Source: Candidatus Dojkabacteria bacterium
GTDB taxonomy: Bacteria; Patescibacteria; Dojkabacteria; SC72
Reading direction: 5' to 3'
Length of the DNA stretch: 64,000 bases
NCBI GenBank assembly: GCA_023229785.1
Contig: JALNYV010000007.1
Span: forward strand, 3,965-67,964
How positions within the stretch are numbered: position 1 is the stretch's first letter; every line of letters begins with the position of its first letter. A program made the translations under genes and the position numbers. Shown one piece after another: positions 42,959-56,166 of this stretch. Below the pieces are notes generated by a model that was not told the DNA's origin, did not search any database, and worked only from the letters and a program-made list of their open reading frames with translations.

Positions 42959-45900
42959 AAGGTTTTATATTAAGAGAATTAAATGTATCTGAATTCTTTT
43001 CTATTTTTGCCTGCATACTATCGTAGATAGGCTTGAATTTCTCGTAGGATGCTTTTGAAGATCTTACTCAAGAAGTTCCATTCTCGTTTCCTGCTGCGTA
43101 GTGGGCGTAGGCCATTCACATGTCTTGTAGTCGTTCTAGGGTTCAGTAGGTGTGCCTAATGAATTCACTAGCAACCTCTGGTTGCGCTGATTGGAATAAG
43201 TCAATTTGTTCTATAAGTTCTGGATTTCATCTAAGTAGATCAACTTTGAAGTGCATTTTATCTTGAACGTTCATAGGTAGTTTATCTATCTCTTCCATTA
43301 ACTTAACCACTAATGGTCACCTTACTTCTGATGGAAGTGTCAGTCATATATTTTGAAATTGATTCATTATCTTCCACCCGCCAGCATCTCAGTTTGCATA
43401 ACTTCACATAGCTGTTAAATATAGTGACATTACTTTCCCATATAATCATTTGAATGTGACATAATCTTTTCACTGAGAATCCTGCTCTATCTTAGTAAAT
43501 TCTCCCATCTCTTCTGGATATTTATTGAGAACATAATTACTCACTATACTATCTCATAGCGGTTTATTAACTATTCATACATATGAACCTAAGGCACTTA
43601 TGGTCTTATCTAATATTAAATCCTCCTCTCATTGAGTTAATGTTTTATTACCAGACGCTTTTTTATATTGTTTTGTTATTAAGTCTTTCTCCGCGTCCAT
43701 TAAATATCACAGTAAATGATAACTACTTCATGGTATATTTCACGCATCAAGTAATTGCATTACCTCTACGGTTTTTTCCATTGTAGATCATCTTGTTGTC
43801 ATTAATTTTGCTTGTAGTCACTCTAAGTCTCATCCATCTAGTGCTTTAATAAACACATCTATAAGTTGACTATCTGATTTTCATTCAGCACTAAATTTCT
43901 TTAATTGTTCCACCATCTGTCATTTACCAACCCATGTATTTCTTCAGAATCACATAAATTGTTCTATGGATTTTGCGACGGAGTCTCTTAAGTCATACAT
44001 TTTTTGAATTTCTGTACTAGCGGCAGGAACTCACGACATCTTATAATTGTAATATGCTTGGTCTGGTACTATTGAACTAAGGTCTATTTTTCATGTTTCT
44101 GCATATTGCTTTATCAAAACATCATCATTTATAGTTTTATAAACGTTTTCTATCTGAGATTTCGTTCATTTTGCTCACTGTAAGAAATCCTTTATAACTG
44201 GAAGTGTGTCAAAGAAATTTTTGACTAGCCAATCTTTAAGTGCTCACGGTTGTGAATCCTCTCAAAAGAGAGACATAAATTGCAATTTATTCGCCTGTGA
44301 ACTGAAATTATATTTCATTTCTTTAAATTTACTTACGTTTTGCCCATAGAAATAGTTCCATTGTGTTCATCTTCATTCTGGAATATAATCTAATCAATAT
44401 GCATTATCTACTCAATCTGAGTAATATCTAAACGTTCAGCTTGTCATATATCGTCGATCCTTCACTATTCATTCAAGAATTTCCGACATAGGAACTCAAG
44501 CAGTCTTTTTTCATAAAGCTCATGATATAACTCATAATGGCTTATATTGTCTTAATAAATCTCTTCTAAATGATTCATACATTCTCCGTCATACATCTCA
44601 CATGGTATGATGTTTAGCATATCAATCAATGCCAGCCCTAAGCATTCTTCATAATGAAAATGTATTTAATGATTGTACATCCATATTGAAATATGCCATA
44701 GCATCTAGTGTAGATCAAATTGCTCAAGCTGCGGAATCTCGATCCTCATCCTCCCTTCACCTTGATAGTTTTGTGCCATAATACGCTGATCTTAGTCACA
44801 TTTCTATAATGTTTGATATCTCATCATTAGCCATAAGATATTTTGCTAAATTTTCTTTTGCTCATTTTCGTCACACTCACTTGGTATTCACGTCTTTTAT
44901 AAAATTAGAAGCGCCTCATGCGAAACTATTAATAATATATTTGGCCTTATTTAATCATCGACCTCATCTAAAGTTTGTTAATTGACCATAATAAGACATC
45001 AATGTATTATTTCTTCATCTTCATAACAATCAATAATCAAATCATGTATATACCTTAAATAAATCTTGCGCCTTACTTCTTATAATATCGATTATTTTTT
45101 TCTTAACCGCTGATTCTGGATGTGTTTTTACCCATTGTCAAAATTCTTCCATTGACTGAAAGTTTCTAGCTCAATTTGTTTGTATAGCCTGCAATAAAGA
45201 TATATCTCTCATGTATGGCCTATAAATTATATCAGTAATGTTATTTAATCAATCGGCTAGTTCTCAAAAGAAATTAGGATTATTACTGAGAAATGTTTGC
45301 CACTTTTTTATACTAGTTATTCACATAATCGCTTTTAGTGGGTGGTCTGTTTGTGATAGTCATAATCAATCAACACTTATATCTCTCCAATCTAATTGTG
45401 CTGATTTAAATCATATTAGATTTCATATTTCATATGCTCAATCTATATCTCCATATTTTTTAAGCATGGTCTGAACAAAGTATGTATATGAGGGAACCTG
45501 TGCAAGTGCTGAGTACATTGCATTCGCTCACATAGCCCAAGATTTTCTTGCTACTTTCGCTGTTTTTGAAAAAATTTTTCATGTTGTGGATGTTCAAAAA
45601 TTCATAGTTAAAAATCTATTCATCCAATTAAGCTGACTAGTTCATCATATGTTTTCCATAATTACTTTAAGTCTATTAATGGATAACGATCACTTCTTGG
45701 CTCAAATCATTTCTTCAAGCATTCTAGTAGATTTCTCTAGTTCTTCCGGCGTTTTTGATACTAACTTTCATAATTGCTCTACCTTGTCTTGTATTATCTT
45801 TAATCACGAATCTACACCAAATAACATCTCGAATAAACGTCATTCCTTAAATACATCTGCGATATTCCTTCATCACTTTTCTAACTCCTTCAACACATAT

Positions 45901-48900
45901 ATTTCTAAGTTATCTATTGCTCAGTTCAACATTTTTCAAAGTTGATTACTATTATCTCATAATCATCAAAGCATTCTTTTTGTTTCGTTTATGTAGTCAT
46001 ATAGAATATATGCCATAGCGTCTGGGTCTTTTGATATTGATTTTGCCTGCGGGAATCATTTCTCGTCAGTGTATTTTAATCACATAAAATTTCATTCACG
46101 CGTGAATCTTCATTTATTTAATGTGTATTCGCCATGAGAATAGTTTCTTAATTTTTCAATTACTTTATTAACTATTTCTTTATCTTCAGATAGTGCGGCA
46201 TTCATATTATGAACCACTATAGATGCCAATGATCAGGCAGATGAACTTCATGTTGTTTGTTTTGTCCAACTTATTATTTTTAATCATCATGGTGTATTTG
46301 AAAGAGCAGAACTTAAATCTCATAGATTCATTCTAGATATTGTGGCTAGAAAATCTTTTTGTATTTCATCAACGGAATGTCATAGTAAAATTTCTTGCAT
46401 TTGAAAATTATCAGCATTTTCAGCCGCCTTGTCTTTCTCTGCCATAGTAAACATACTCTCTAGAGTATCTGTAGCTGTCTCTTTAGAAGGTAAATACCTA
46501 AATGTTATTTCCCTCTTTCACTCGTCCAGTATTGCTGAATTTATTGGAACCAATCATGTTTTTGTGACAACATTGTATCAGTCTAATGATCATCAATAAA
46601 TTGAAGATATTTTTCATGTTGTTTTTTTTCATTCTATTTCTATGGTTATTTCTTTGTCTCGTGCCTTAGCGATAGCGTCGTATTTTGGTACTTCTGCGCT
46701 AATGTTTTTAATATCTGAAGGAACCAATGTGTATGGCATAAATGAATTTCTTAGTCAATTCATATATTCCTTATCTAATTTGAATGATTTATCGGTCATT
46801 CATTTTGCTGCACTATTGATTCATTCTTTTATCACCTCGTCTAATGTTTTGATTTTATTAGATGACCTTACTACTTTTTCTATGTTTTGATATATATTCC
46901 GCTTAATGTATTTGTCTACGCTATCTGTTATTGTTGTAGATTGGTTCCTTAAGAGATATGATGGAAGCGTCAATCAATCTACAGAGACACTAGATAGGAA
47001 ACTTCAATCGTTCCATATATTCGCTGGGACTTCATAGTAATTAGCATAGAAACTTCACATTTTATCAGAAATTTTAGCCAACCTTCATTCTACTGTACCA
47101 TAAAGATTTTTCATTGAATAATACGTTTTATTTGCAGAAAGCATAATAAGATATAATTTTTTAGCTTCCTCTGTATCTAATTTTGACACATCTATACTTT
47201 TATGATCCAATCAATCTATAACTCAAATTGGCAAATCCTCTATTTCTCTTTGAAGGGAGTCTCTAACGTTTACTGTGTGTGATTTTCATGTGTTATCAAC
47301 ATACATATATGATCAAAATTCTAATATTCTTTCTAGTTTATCTTCCGCATTTTTAATGGGTTTCTTCTGCAACATTTCGTAAAGAGCTATCTTATTATTT
47401 ACAAATCATTTTTCTCAATAAACTTTTTTTATTTTTTCTTTAAATTTCATTATATTGTTTTTAAATGCACTAATATCCTCAGTTGTATTTTTAGATATAC
47501 GATACATTCAGAATTTAGTATTTAATTTCCATCTTTCTGTTCAAAATAGATCTCAATATAATTTTGTGAGTCTTTCTGTTTCGACCATAATTAATCATTG
47601 ATACTGAGACTTCAAAGAAAATGTTTTTTCTACATCTCACTCCCTTACTGCTTTTAGCATCTCTTTTTCATAAGTATCTAGTATAGATGTTAATTTCTCA
47701 TCAGTACTTGTTATATGTTTTTTTGTTGAAAATCATAACAATTCCCAATCCATTCATGAATCAAGTTTTCAGTATAGCCTATCTATATCTGGTATAGTTG
47801 CTATGTTGTAAAGTTTAGAGTCTATTACCTTATTTCACACAGTAACGCCAATCATTCATAATCACCTCTGATCATCTAGTTGTCTTTTGATTATTGCTAT
47901 TGCATTTCAAATCTTTCAAGTGCTATCTACTATTGGCTCTCATGTCAAAAGATTCATTCACATCTTTACTTGATTTGATTTATATATTTGATGTAAGTAG
48001 TTTATTTCTTTTTCTGTGAAATTTTTCAATACTCATTCATCAGAAAGCGTAAGAAGTTTATTAATATCGTCATCAGAGGTATTTTCTATTCTTTTGAATA
48101 TAAACTCAGTACTTCATATTCGTTGAGGCATATCTATTCATTGGTCTTGGAGGTTTTTAATGGTATCTAAGTACAGTTGGGTTTTTGTGGTATATGGTTC
48201 TCAAATTATCTCAGCTATCTTTTTTCAATTAAAATCAGTTATTCACAGCTTTAAAAGAAGATTAAACTTGTTTTTATATGACGCTTCTAGTGATTCCGAT
48301 GTAATTACATTATTAACTATATAATCAGAGATTCTCTCTATTTGCTCATCGGTTAATTCTTGAATCTTTATTCATTCAAAACCATCAATATCTATGCTAT
48401 TTACTATTTTTTGAACGAGTTCTGTTTTTCATTCTATTATAGATTTTTTAATTCTTAGCTTCTCAACATCGGAGACTATCCTCTCTATATATCACATTCA
48501 AGTTAGTTCTCATAAGTTCTTTGACATTTCCTGAAATCTTAAGAAATTATCTTTATTTGATAAATAGCTTTTTATATGTTCTGATTCGTTTTTATAAGCC
48601 ACCTCTATAAACTCATTTATTTTTTCTTGTACTTTTTCTTTTGTAACTCATATTCTATAACTATTGTCTATTCAAAAGAAATTATCTAATTCACTTTTAA
48701 GTGACATTATTCTATCCTCAAACTTAACTCACACATATAACATTCAATTTTCATATTTGAATGCGTATGTTCATTCTCATTTTGGGAACGAAAATGAAAT
48801 TTTTTTCAAATACCCCACCTTTCATTCTTCCTCTAGAGCTTCCTTTAATTTATAATAAGAAGATGCATTCTCTAAAATTATTCATTTTATCTTTCATTCA

Positions 48901-50657
48901 TCTATTTTTGATGTGAAGTCTCATACAAATAAATCATCTCACAATCTTAATTCTCAATTTATTAGTCATTCTCAAAATTCTATCCTATTGCCAGCATATG
49001 ATAAATTATAAATATCTGATAATATGGCTGTTTCGTTAGATGTTTCTCTAAGCGAGTGTATATAAAATACACCATCTTCTGGCATCGGAGTAGAAGAAAG
49101 ATAAGATACAATGGACTTTTTACCGGAGGCGGTATTAAGTATCGCTTTGTCTGATTTGTCAATTATATCCATTACTCATTGTTTGAATTCTCTTATCTTT
49201 TCTGGAGAGCGGAATTCATCGGTAAGCGTTGGCACTAATTCTCATTCTCAAAATATCTCATCAACGGTTAATTCCTGATGTGAATCTTTTAAAAATTCTT
49301 TACTATAAACATCAATATCTGCTATTATTTTTTCGTATCACTCTAATTTACTATCCAATATTAGTTTTTTATATTCCTCTATTCATAATTTGCCTGTATC
49401 TACTCACACAACATCCAAAACCTCTATTATATTTAATGGTGTTTTATCTGCCTTTAAAATTTTCTTTTTTCATTTAATATACTCGTCTGGATTTTCACTT
49501 ATGTCTTTTGCTAAATTACTAAGCTCTACTCATGACTTTCATGTTAGAAGTCATAATTTTATATCCATCAAAGATGAATTAATTTTTTTATATAGAACAT
49601 TTTTATAAGAATCAACTGGCATTCTTAACCCATAAAGCAACGAAACGGTCCTATATATTGCTTCGTCTATTCCTTCTTTTCATCATGATATTAACTTAAA
49701 CTTATTTAAAATATCTAAATACTTAGTAAGTATGCTAGGATTAGTTATAACATTAGATAAATTATTAAGTAATGTGTTCCTTAATGATATTACATCTATA
49801 GATTTTTCTAGTGCAATTATTACTCATTCGTCGTCTAACATTCACTTAGGAATTCAATCCAAGTGTATACTTGTAAATTCGTCTATTGATCTAATTCATC
49901 ATAGTAGATCAGATATATAGAAATACTTGGTAAATATATCATCCCATTTATTTCATGCCATATACATCAAATTGTCAAATAATGTTTTATCTTGTATTAG
50001 ATTACTATTTCTTAATTCAAATATTTGACTCTTTGCATCCTTTCTATAATCAATTCATTCTAATATTTTTTTATTCATATTCTCTATATGCACATTCCAC
50101 TTATCTACTCACTTTATACCATAATTCAATCATTTTTTAAACACATCTATTCATAGATTTTTTACATAATTGTAATCATAAATAGCCAATCTAGTAATAT
50201 ACTCGCTAACATTAGACATAACAGTGCTTCGTTTAATATCCAAATTTTTCAATCAAAAATGTGTAAGTGAATTATATATGGAATCTTTTAATGGTAAAAG
50301 TGATTCTTCTATATCATCTAAATTCATCATATTATTATCTATAAATTCAATCATACTTTTAGAATAATTGAAATTACTTCAAAAAGACTCAAGTAATTGT
50401 TTCTTGTATATGGGATTTCCAGTTACTAGTGACATAGCATAGTTATTTAATTCTATCTGAGTGTGTTCAAGTTTAATTTTTAAATCATCTCTAATGTCTG
50501 TTGTCTTAGACATTTTTATCATGTTTTCATAGGAAGACGCCTCTTTCAATTTAGACACCAAAAATGCTGACGCTTCAGGAGATTTATTTGCGTCAGTTAA
50601 TAGTTTTGTTGTAATAGCGTTAGAAACTACTGTTCTATTTTGTAAACAATCTGTCAT
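42705..50657 (-). CDS. Giant virion-associated protein (2,650 aa)
   Basis: 2,650 aa, one open frame of 7,953 nt once UGA is Gly; checked codon by codon for TAA/TAG. Mostly helical, rich in Lys, Ile, Asn, Asp and Ser. No signal peptide. Ends in a basic tail (KPKSTRKSGGTK and TRKVSTTRKSKIKG). No catalytic motif recognised by eye. Very large late proteins with this look are ejected internal proteins or, in N4/crAss-like phages, virion RNA polymerases; the DxDxD motif of the latter was not noticed. Start: ATG 50657; an upstream TTG (50687) is also in frame. Function unknown. Confidence 0.8.
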
Positions 50658-50664
50658 ATTGTCA

Positions 50665-53496
50665 CTAACAAGGTAAAATTTTTTCAACTACACCAGACAC
50701 TAAATTATATGTCTTTTCGTAAGCACTTATTTTTTTTAGTGGTTCTGTTTGGGCTGTTTGCTCAACATTTTTGAAGAATGTATCATTAGCCTTTCACACA
50801 TTACTTTTTTCTATTACTTTATTTTCTGCTATTATTTTATCTGCTATTATTTCATTTTCTGCTCTTTTGTCAATTATTCAATATTTTGAAAGAGTCTCAT
50901 TATCTCACTTAAGTTTATAGTTATTACCTACTTTTTCAAAGTCTCATATATATTCTGGCATTTTAGATAGCTCTTCAGCTGTATATAATTTAGCTGGGTC
51001 TATTCATTTTAAAAGCGTTTCTTTTGGTATTTCGTATGGTCTCAATATTGGTATTCTTATTGTTCATTCGTCTACAACATCTCAAAGTGTATTTCAAATA
51101 AACATTTTACCGTCATCAACACTAGCTTCTTTAACCATGTCTGAAAATTTTATATTAGGATCTTGAGACATTTTTAGAAACGTATCGTAATTAGATTGCG
51201 CTATTATTTCGTCGGTTAATTCTCAAAATCATAAATTCCTAGACCTTTCTTCTAACATATTTAAATACGATTCCATGAACTTCTTCTTCTTTATTAGAGC
51301 ACTAGATGGAGCATTTTTTACCACATCCCATCATGCCTTTATGGATCTAGATAAAACCTCTATATCGTCTATAGTATATCATCACGTAGGGTATCTCTTA
51401 TTAAGATATATTTTAGCTGCTAAAACTGGATCAGATGTTTCCCTAATATATTTCATTCATAGTTTCCCAAGCGGCAATGATATATCAGTAACAAAAGATA
51501 GCCACGTATCTACGAGCATCATATTTTTATTATATACCTCTGGTTGGCCTGATTGTATTGCTCATGCTATTAGGGGATTGGTTATTCAAGCTTCTAAGAT
51601 TGCAGTAACCGCATATGGAGCTATTTTTGCTACCATTGGTAATGTTCTTCACGCTGTAATGGCAGGTATTAGAGTATTGATTACTCATCAAATTGCCTGT
51701 CCTGCGGCAGAAACTTGTCATCAAACAAATATTAATCACATTCATGCTAATATATTATCATCTACGTCAGCATATCGGTTTGCCATCTTATTCATTCGTG
51801 TTGGTCAATCTTTGGTATATGATATATCTCTTAGTTGGTTCATATCCATCCTATCTAATCCTCAAGATTCTCATGGGACTGTTCATCATCTAATTTCAGG
51901 ATGAATCTCTTGTCAATAAAATGTTTCTACCATATTAACTATCCTTCTGAATCAGTTTCAAAAATTAGGATCAGTTATAGATATCGATTTAAGTACATCT
52001 CACATTGCATCATTTTGTATTCAGTCGAAATAATCTTGGACTGTTTGATTTCACTTACTTCATGGCATTAGAAATTTTTCTGTAGCAGTGACTCATCTAA
52101 GATATTGACGCTCAGTATCATTATATTTTTTAGCTATCTCGTTATCTGCATAGGTCTCAGCGTTCTTTCGAGTATCTTGATTGTCTAGATCAAATCTATT
52201 ATTATTTCATATCCACTCTCTCATTAAATACGCATAGTCTGACATACGGCTCTTAGTTAATTCAACCTGTGATTTCATTCATACTAATTTTTCTTTTGCA
52301 GTAGCAATAAGTTCATCGGCCACTAGGTCTTTTTTGTTGATATTTAAACGTTCAGCTTCTTGGATTTCTTTTGCTAGTGTATTTACCTGCACGTCCATTG
52401 CATTAAATTTTATTACAAAATAATCTAAGAATGCCGTATCGGCCTCCATCTGGCTTGCATGTAAAAATCAACCACCTATTTGTTTAGATAATAATGGCGC
52501 TATTTTATTTTGTAGTTGAGTATAGCTCTTATTCGTTTGCTCTTCTGTAGCCTCTGCTTGTAATTCATATTCTTTTGATTTTAATCACAAATACATTGCG
52601 AGGGTTCAGGCCATTCATTGATGTCTCTCTGGTCGTTTCTTCAAGTCTGTCATAAGTTCAGTGGCTTTTTTCTCTGTTAATGGTTTTCAGTCTGTGGAAA
52701 ATTGTTTTCAAAGCTCTGCAAGCTGCTCGTCCTTTCTTTTAAACATATTTTTAAAAATTAAATTTATTTGGTCTGGTGTTTTATCTGAATGTTTTCATGC
52801 CAAAACTTCTTCATAAAATACCTCAGAGTCTCATCGAGTTTTATTTACCCCATCTAATCATTTAGTTAATTCCTCAGTCTTGTTTTTTTGAATTTGTGCC
52901 ATAGCCATTTTTTCGTCTACTCATCATTCATATTGTAATTTTATTCAATATTTATCTTCTAATTTTCTAACGTCTTGTATTTCTTTCTTCTGTCGTGAAG
53001 TTAATCAATACGCGGTATCTTGCTCTTCTTGTTTTTCCAAAAAGAAGTCTGAAAGTAATATTTTATCATCAAATTCCATTGGGACTGTTGGTCATAGTTT
53101 TTTCTCGAATAGTCATCAGCTGAATAAATTAGATGGAGAAGCAAATATGTTTCACGTAGTCACTTCTCACTCTCACGTAGCTGGAACACTCTCAACTGGT
53201 TGCACGATTCCAGTCATCTGTTCAACTGGCGCTTGTGTAGGAACCGACTCAACTTGTTGTGGCATTCAAACGACTGGAGAAACTCCACCTAATGATGGTT
53301 GATTGATTTGACCTGTAGCTGGATTATATCATGGCTGGTATCAAAATTGCGTTCATATGGTTGGTGCGGGTTGCGTCTGTGGTTCCGCTGGAGACATAAA
53401 TCATACAGGCTCTTGAGGTGCTACTGGCTGATTAGTTTGTTGCTCTTCGTCTAATGAAGTTTTGAGTAGTTGCCTTCGTGCTGGTGTATATGCCAT
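50665..53496 (-). CDS. Large virion-associated protein with hydrophobic segment
   Basis: 943 aa. N-terminal 130 residues are Pro/Gln/Gly-rich (QPVAPQEPVGFMSPAEP). Then long coiled coil, and near residues 600-670 a Gly/Ala-rich hydrophobic region (LIFVGGQVSAAGQAIGGVIN, then VAKIAPYAVTAILEAGI) able to cross a membrane. Fits an ejection or internal virion protein that inserts in the host envelope (T7 gp15/16-type role, inferred). First gene behind a late-type promoter (17-nt gap). Its stop lies 7 nt upstream of the giant gene's start. Confidence 0.72.
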
Positions 53497-53513
53497 AGAA
53501 AATCATTACTGGT

Positions 53514-53537
53514 AAAGTTATCATCATAACCTAAGGC
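53514..53537 (-). promoter_or_regulatory. Late-type promoter element
   Basis: Minus strand GCCTTAGGTTATGATGATAA then CTTT, at the TerL stop codon and 17 nt ahead of the ATG at 53496. Confidence 0.75.
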
Positions 53538-53538
53538 A

Positions 53539-55722
53539 CTAATAGCCAAATTTTAAGTACATGTCATTAGAGTAATTGGAATTAATTTTTTCTTCCTGTA
53601 ATTCCATTTGCTGTTTCTTTATATATTCTACCATATCCTCCTCCGACATTTTAGACTCTGACAACTTTTTCTCCATAAATTCTATCCCATACTTCAGCCC
53701 TCATTCATACAAGAAAAACAATCACATCATCATTGCGGACACCTGATCATCTTTTCCTATGATAGCTTTGTAAGAAGTGCGGTTAGTATTGTCGTTATAT
53801 TTTGCTTGATAGTTCATTAACTCGTCTAGCAACCCATTATCAATACCTTCCATAGAAGAGGCAATCCTTATATTCCTTTGGTCGAAGAAACTCTTAGCAA
53901 CCTTCACAAGTAAATCTTTCCCGATCACCCGGAATCATTCCTTATCTATAGTAAGATTCCCTCCGCCGGTAATATACATAGGAGCGTCGAGAGTCATACC
54001 CCTTGATTCTATAGAACGTCTCTGTTCTTGCTTGGCTTGAGTACAGTCTGCTACGAGATATGGAGGCTTTGGGACCTTGTGTCTCATATAATATTCCTCA
54101 ATTTTACCTTTGATAAATTGTTTTTGCTCAAAATCATCCTTCGGGAGGATTATACTTTCTAATATATAAGGTGTGTATCATTCCGTTCCGATAATAACCA
54201 GCGTAGGATTGTCAAATTCTGTGGCCTGATCGTGAGAAAAGACTATCTCATCAAACTTTTCAGGTACCTTATCGTCCAATAAACCGTCATAATTAAAGAT
54301 TCCATTGTCGTCAAGATACTCAGAGTATTGCTCCGACATCAATAGAGACATTGACACTCTCATTAATTTCTCAATAATCACTTGCTTTTCTCTTTCAGAT
54401 TTATATTCTACGTCATCCAGAGTGAAACGCATTCCCACTTCTGGACGATTTTCATAGTATTCATATCTAGCGTCCATTAATTTCTGGTAATCCAATTCCT
54501 CGATGCTATTGACTTTATCAAATCCATATTTTAATCGTAACCTATGAACTAATTCGTCTTGGGATTCTTTTCGCTGTGTTTGTTTTAACTCGGCGCGAAT
54601 AAGTCCTTCATAGAATCGATTCTTCTTCGAGTCTTTATTCACCGTAGAGATGTAGATTTTTGGTATTCCGGAATGCCCGGAAGAAATTTCCTCGTAAACA
54701 TCCCTAGATATATGCGCTGCTTCATCGACAATTACCATGGTAGGTCTTGATCCTCTACCCGGTTCCTTAGCTTCCTCAGAAAGGAAGGTTATATATCCAT
54801 TTGGTTCCCCACCGTCCATGAAGTAAAGCGACTTCTCGGTAGACTTTCGTACAAACATCTGACCTTTCTTTAGTTTTTTATTTAGGGAAATGATCTTTTT
54901 AATTACTGATAGGTTAGACGCGTGAGATAATCCATAGAAGTGGACTACCGCTCAGTCTGTTTTTTCCCTGGGGGCGATTATTTCCCTCTCGGTTCGTAGG
55001 GAAGCTATCAGTCCACATATCATCGATTTCCCGGCTCCGCGAGAAACTGCTAGGTAAGTCTCCTCTCATATATTATATAGGAACTTTAATTGTCGTTTCT
55101 GTAGAACTCTACCGTCTCCGAAGTCCATTAGACCCTCAAACATAGAGGTTCTCATCTGTGGCGCATATACTCAGAAGATAGATGTAGAGAAGTAGCTGCC
55201 GTTGATAGCATATTTCATTTTCATAGCGTTCTGGTGGAGGTCTACATCATGAAATTGTTCTATTCAGTCTCTTCCCTTCCCGGTGGAAACTTTCACCGGA
55301 GAAAATCTATAGAATCACTCTATGAAATTCTTCATGGCCAACAAGATCATGTCCGGCATATCTTGTTCAACTACCTTATTTGATCTCTCGCGGAAACCCA
55401 AATAACCGCCATGATTATAAACGTCATATTCCTTTAGGAACTTGATAAGCATATCTTTGATAACTCATTGTACTTTGGGAGTACGTCCTAGGAACTTATT
55501 GAAGTCTTCGTTGAATTTAGTACCTTCATTTAGAATTGGAACCTTACATAATGTTTCCCTTAAGTTCTTTTTGAGAAGAAAGGTTTTGAAGTCTGTTTCT
55601 TTTCGCTTATGGTACCGTTCCTTTGCGAAAGCGGGATCGAGTGTGAACCTTAGAGTTGACTCATCTCAGTTATAGAAGAGTCATCGGTCCTTATTAAAAT
55701 TCTTGTATATAAATCAAAACAT
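53539..55722 (-). CDS. terL: Terminase large subunit
   Basis: 727 aa packaging ATPase/nuclease. Walker A SRGAGKS at residues 227-233 and Walker B PTMVIVDEAAH near 330 with the following SSGHSGIPKIYISTVN coupling region. C-terminal nuclease acidic sites: EIVFSHDQATEFDNPT, PYLVADCTQ, and a later QVSAMMM Gly-rich stretch. Seven-plus TGA codons, e.g. TDGAV and YNIGEE. Start ATG 55722 is the first behind a terminator and a sigma70-like promoter. Large, N-terminal 200 residues are phage-specific. Confidence 0.93.
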
Positions 55723-55724
55723 AG

Positions 55725-55751
55725 AAAAAAGAGTGATGTAAAAATCACTCT
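55725..55751 (-). terminator. Intrinsic terminator just inside the TerL promoter
   Basis: Minus strand AGAGTGAT / ATCACTCT with six-base loop and six Ts. It overlaps the expected start point of the promoter at 55753-55781. Transcripts from that promoter would lack most of the left arm, so only read-through from upstream is stopped. Confidence 0.75.
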
Positions 55752-55752
55752 C

Positions 55753-55781
55753 CTTATAATCATTTGGTCGTTAAAAGTCAA
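55753..55781 (-). promoter_or_regulatory. Sigma70-like promoter TTGACT-N17-TATAAG
   Basis: Minus strand: -35 at 55781-55776, 17-nt spacer, -10 at 55758-55753. Expected start about 55746, 24 nt before the TerL ATG. Confidence 0.75.
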
Positions 55782-55788
55782 ATTTGGA

Positions 55789-56103
55789 CTATTCCACTCA
55801 GAACTGTTCGTAAGCTTTTTCCAACTGCTTAGCAGTCAGATCAGCAGTAGACAAACAAAATCACTGCTTTACGTGGCCTCGAGGAAACATTACATTTTTA
55901 GTGAGGCAGGTAAGTCATTGGCGCGTCAATTTGTGCGGAGTAAGTGTTCGTCATTCCTTTATTGCTTTTTCAATCCTACAAAGAGTATCGGCTCTATAGC
56001 TTGTATTACATTTTGGATTATTAGGAAACGAGTAACTTCGTTTCGCGCTAGTGAACCCTAGTAGGAGTGCTGTTCCTAGTAAAAGCACAAGTAGTTTTTT
56101 CAT
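55789..56103 (-). CDS. Small secreted protein
   Basis: 104 aa. Clear N-terminal signal peptide (MKKLLVLLLGTALLLGFTSA), then about 84 residues with four Cys (CNTS, LCRIE, LTCLT, FCLST) that could form two disulfides. Unknown role; could act on the host surface, for instance superinfection exclusion or inhibition of a host enzyme. Preceded by a moderate promoter. Confidence 0.78.
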
Positions 56104-56138
56104 GATAAGTTGGTAAGAGGGTAAAATTTCTTACCTAA

Positions 56139-56166
56139 GTTATAATGATTTTATTTTGAATTGCAA
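56139..56166 (-). promoter_or_regulatory. Possible sigma70-like promoter TTGCAA-N16-TATAAC
   Basis: Minus strand, in the 3' end of the homing gene and ahead of the secreted protein gene. It overlaps CTTAGGTAAGA, an incomplete late-type element, and an inverted repeat GGTAAGA/TCTTACC. Confidence 0.45.

Noticed and set aside
43583..43600. GCCTTAGGT copy on the minus strand inside the giant gene
   Set aside because: It lies within continuous coding sequence, lacks TGATAA and has no start codon at the usual distance; chance occurrence is plausible.
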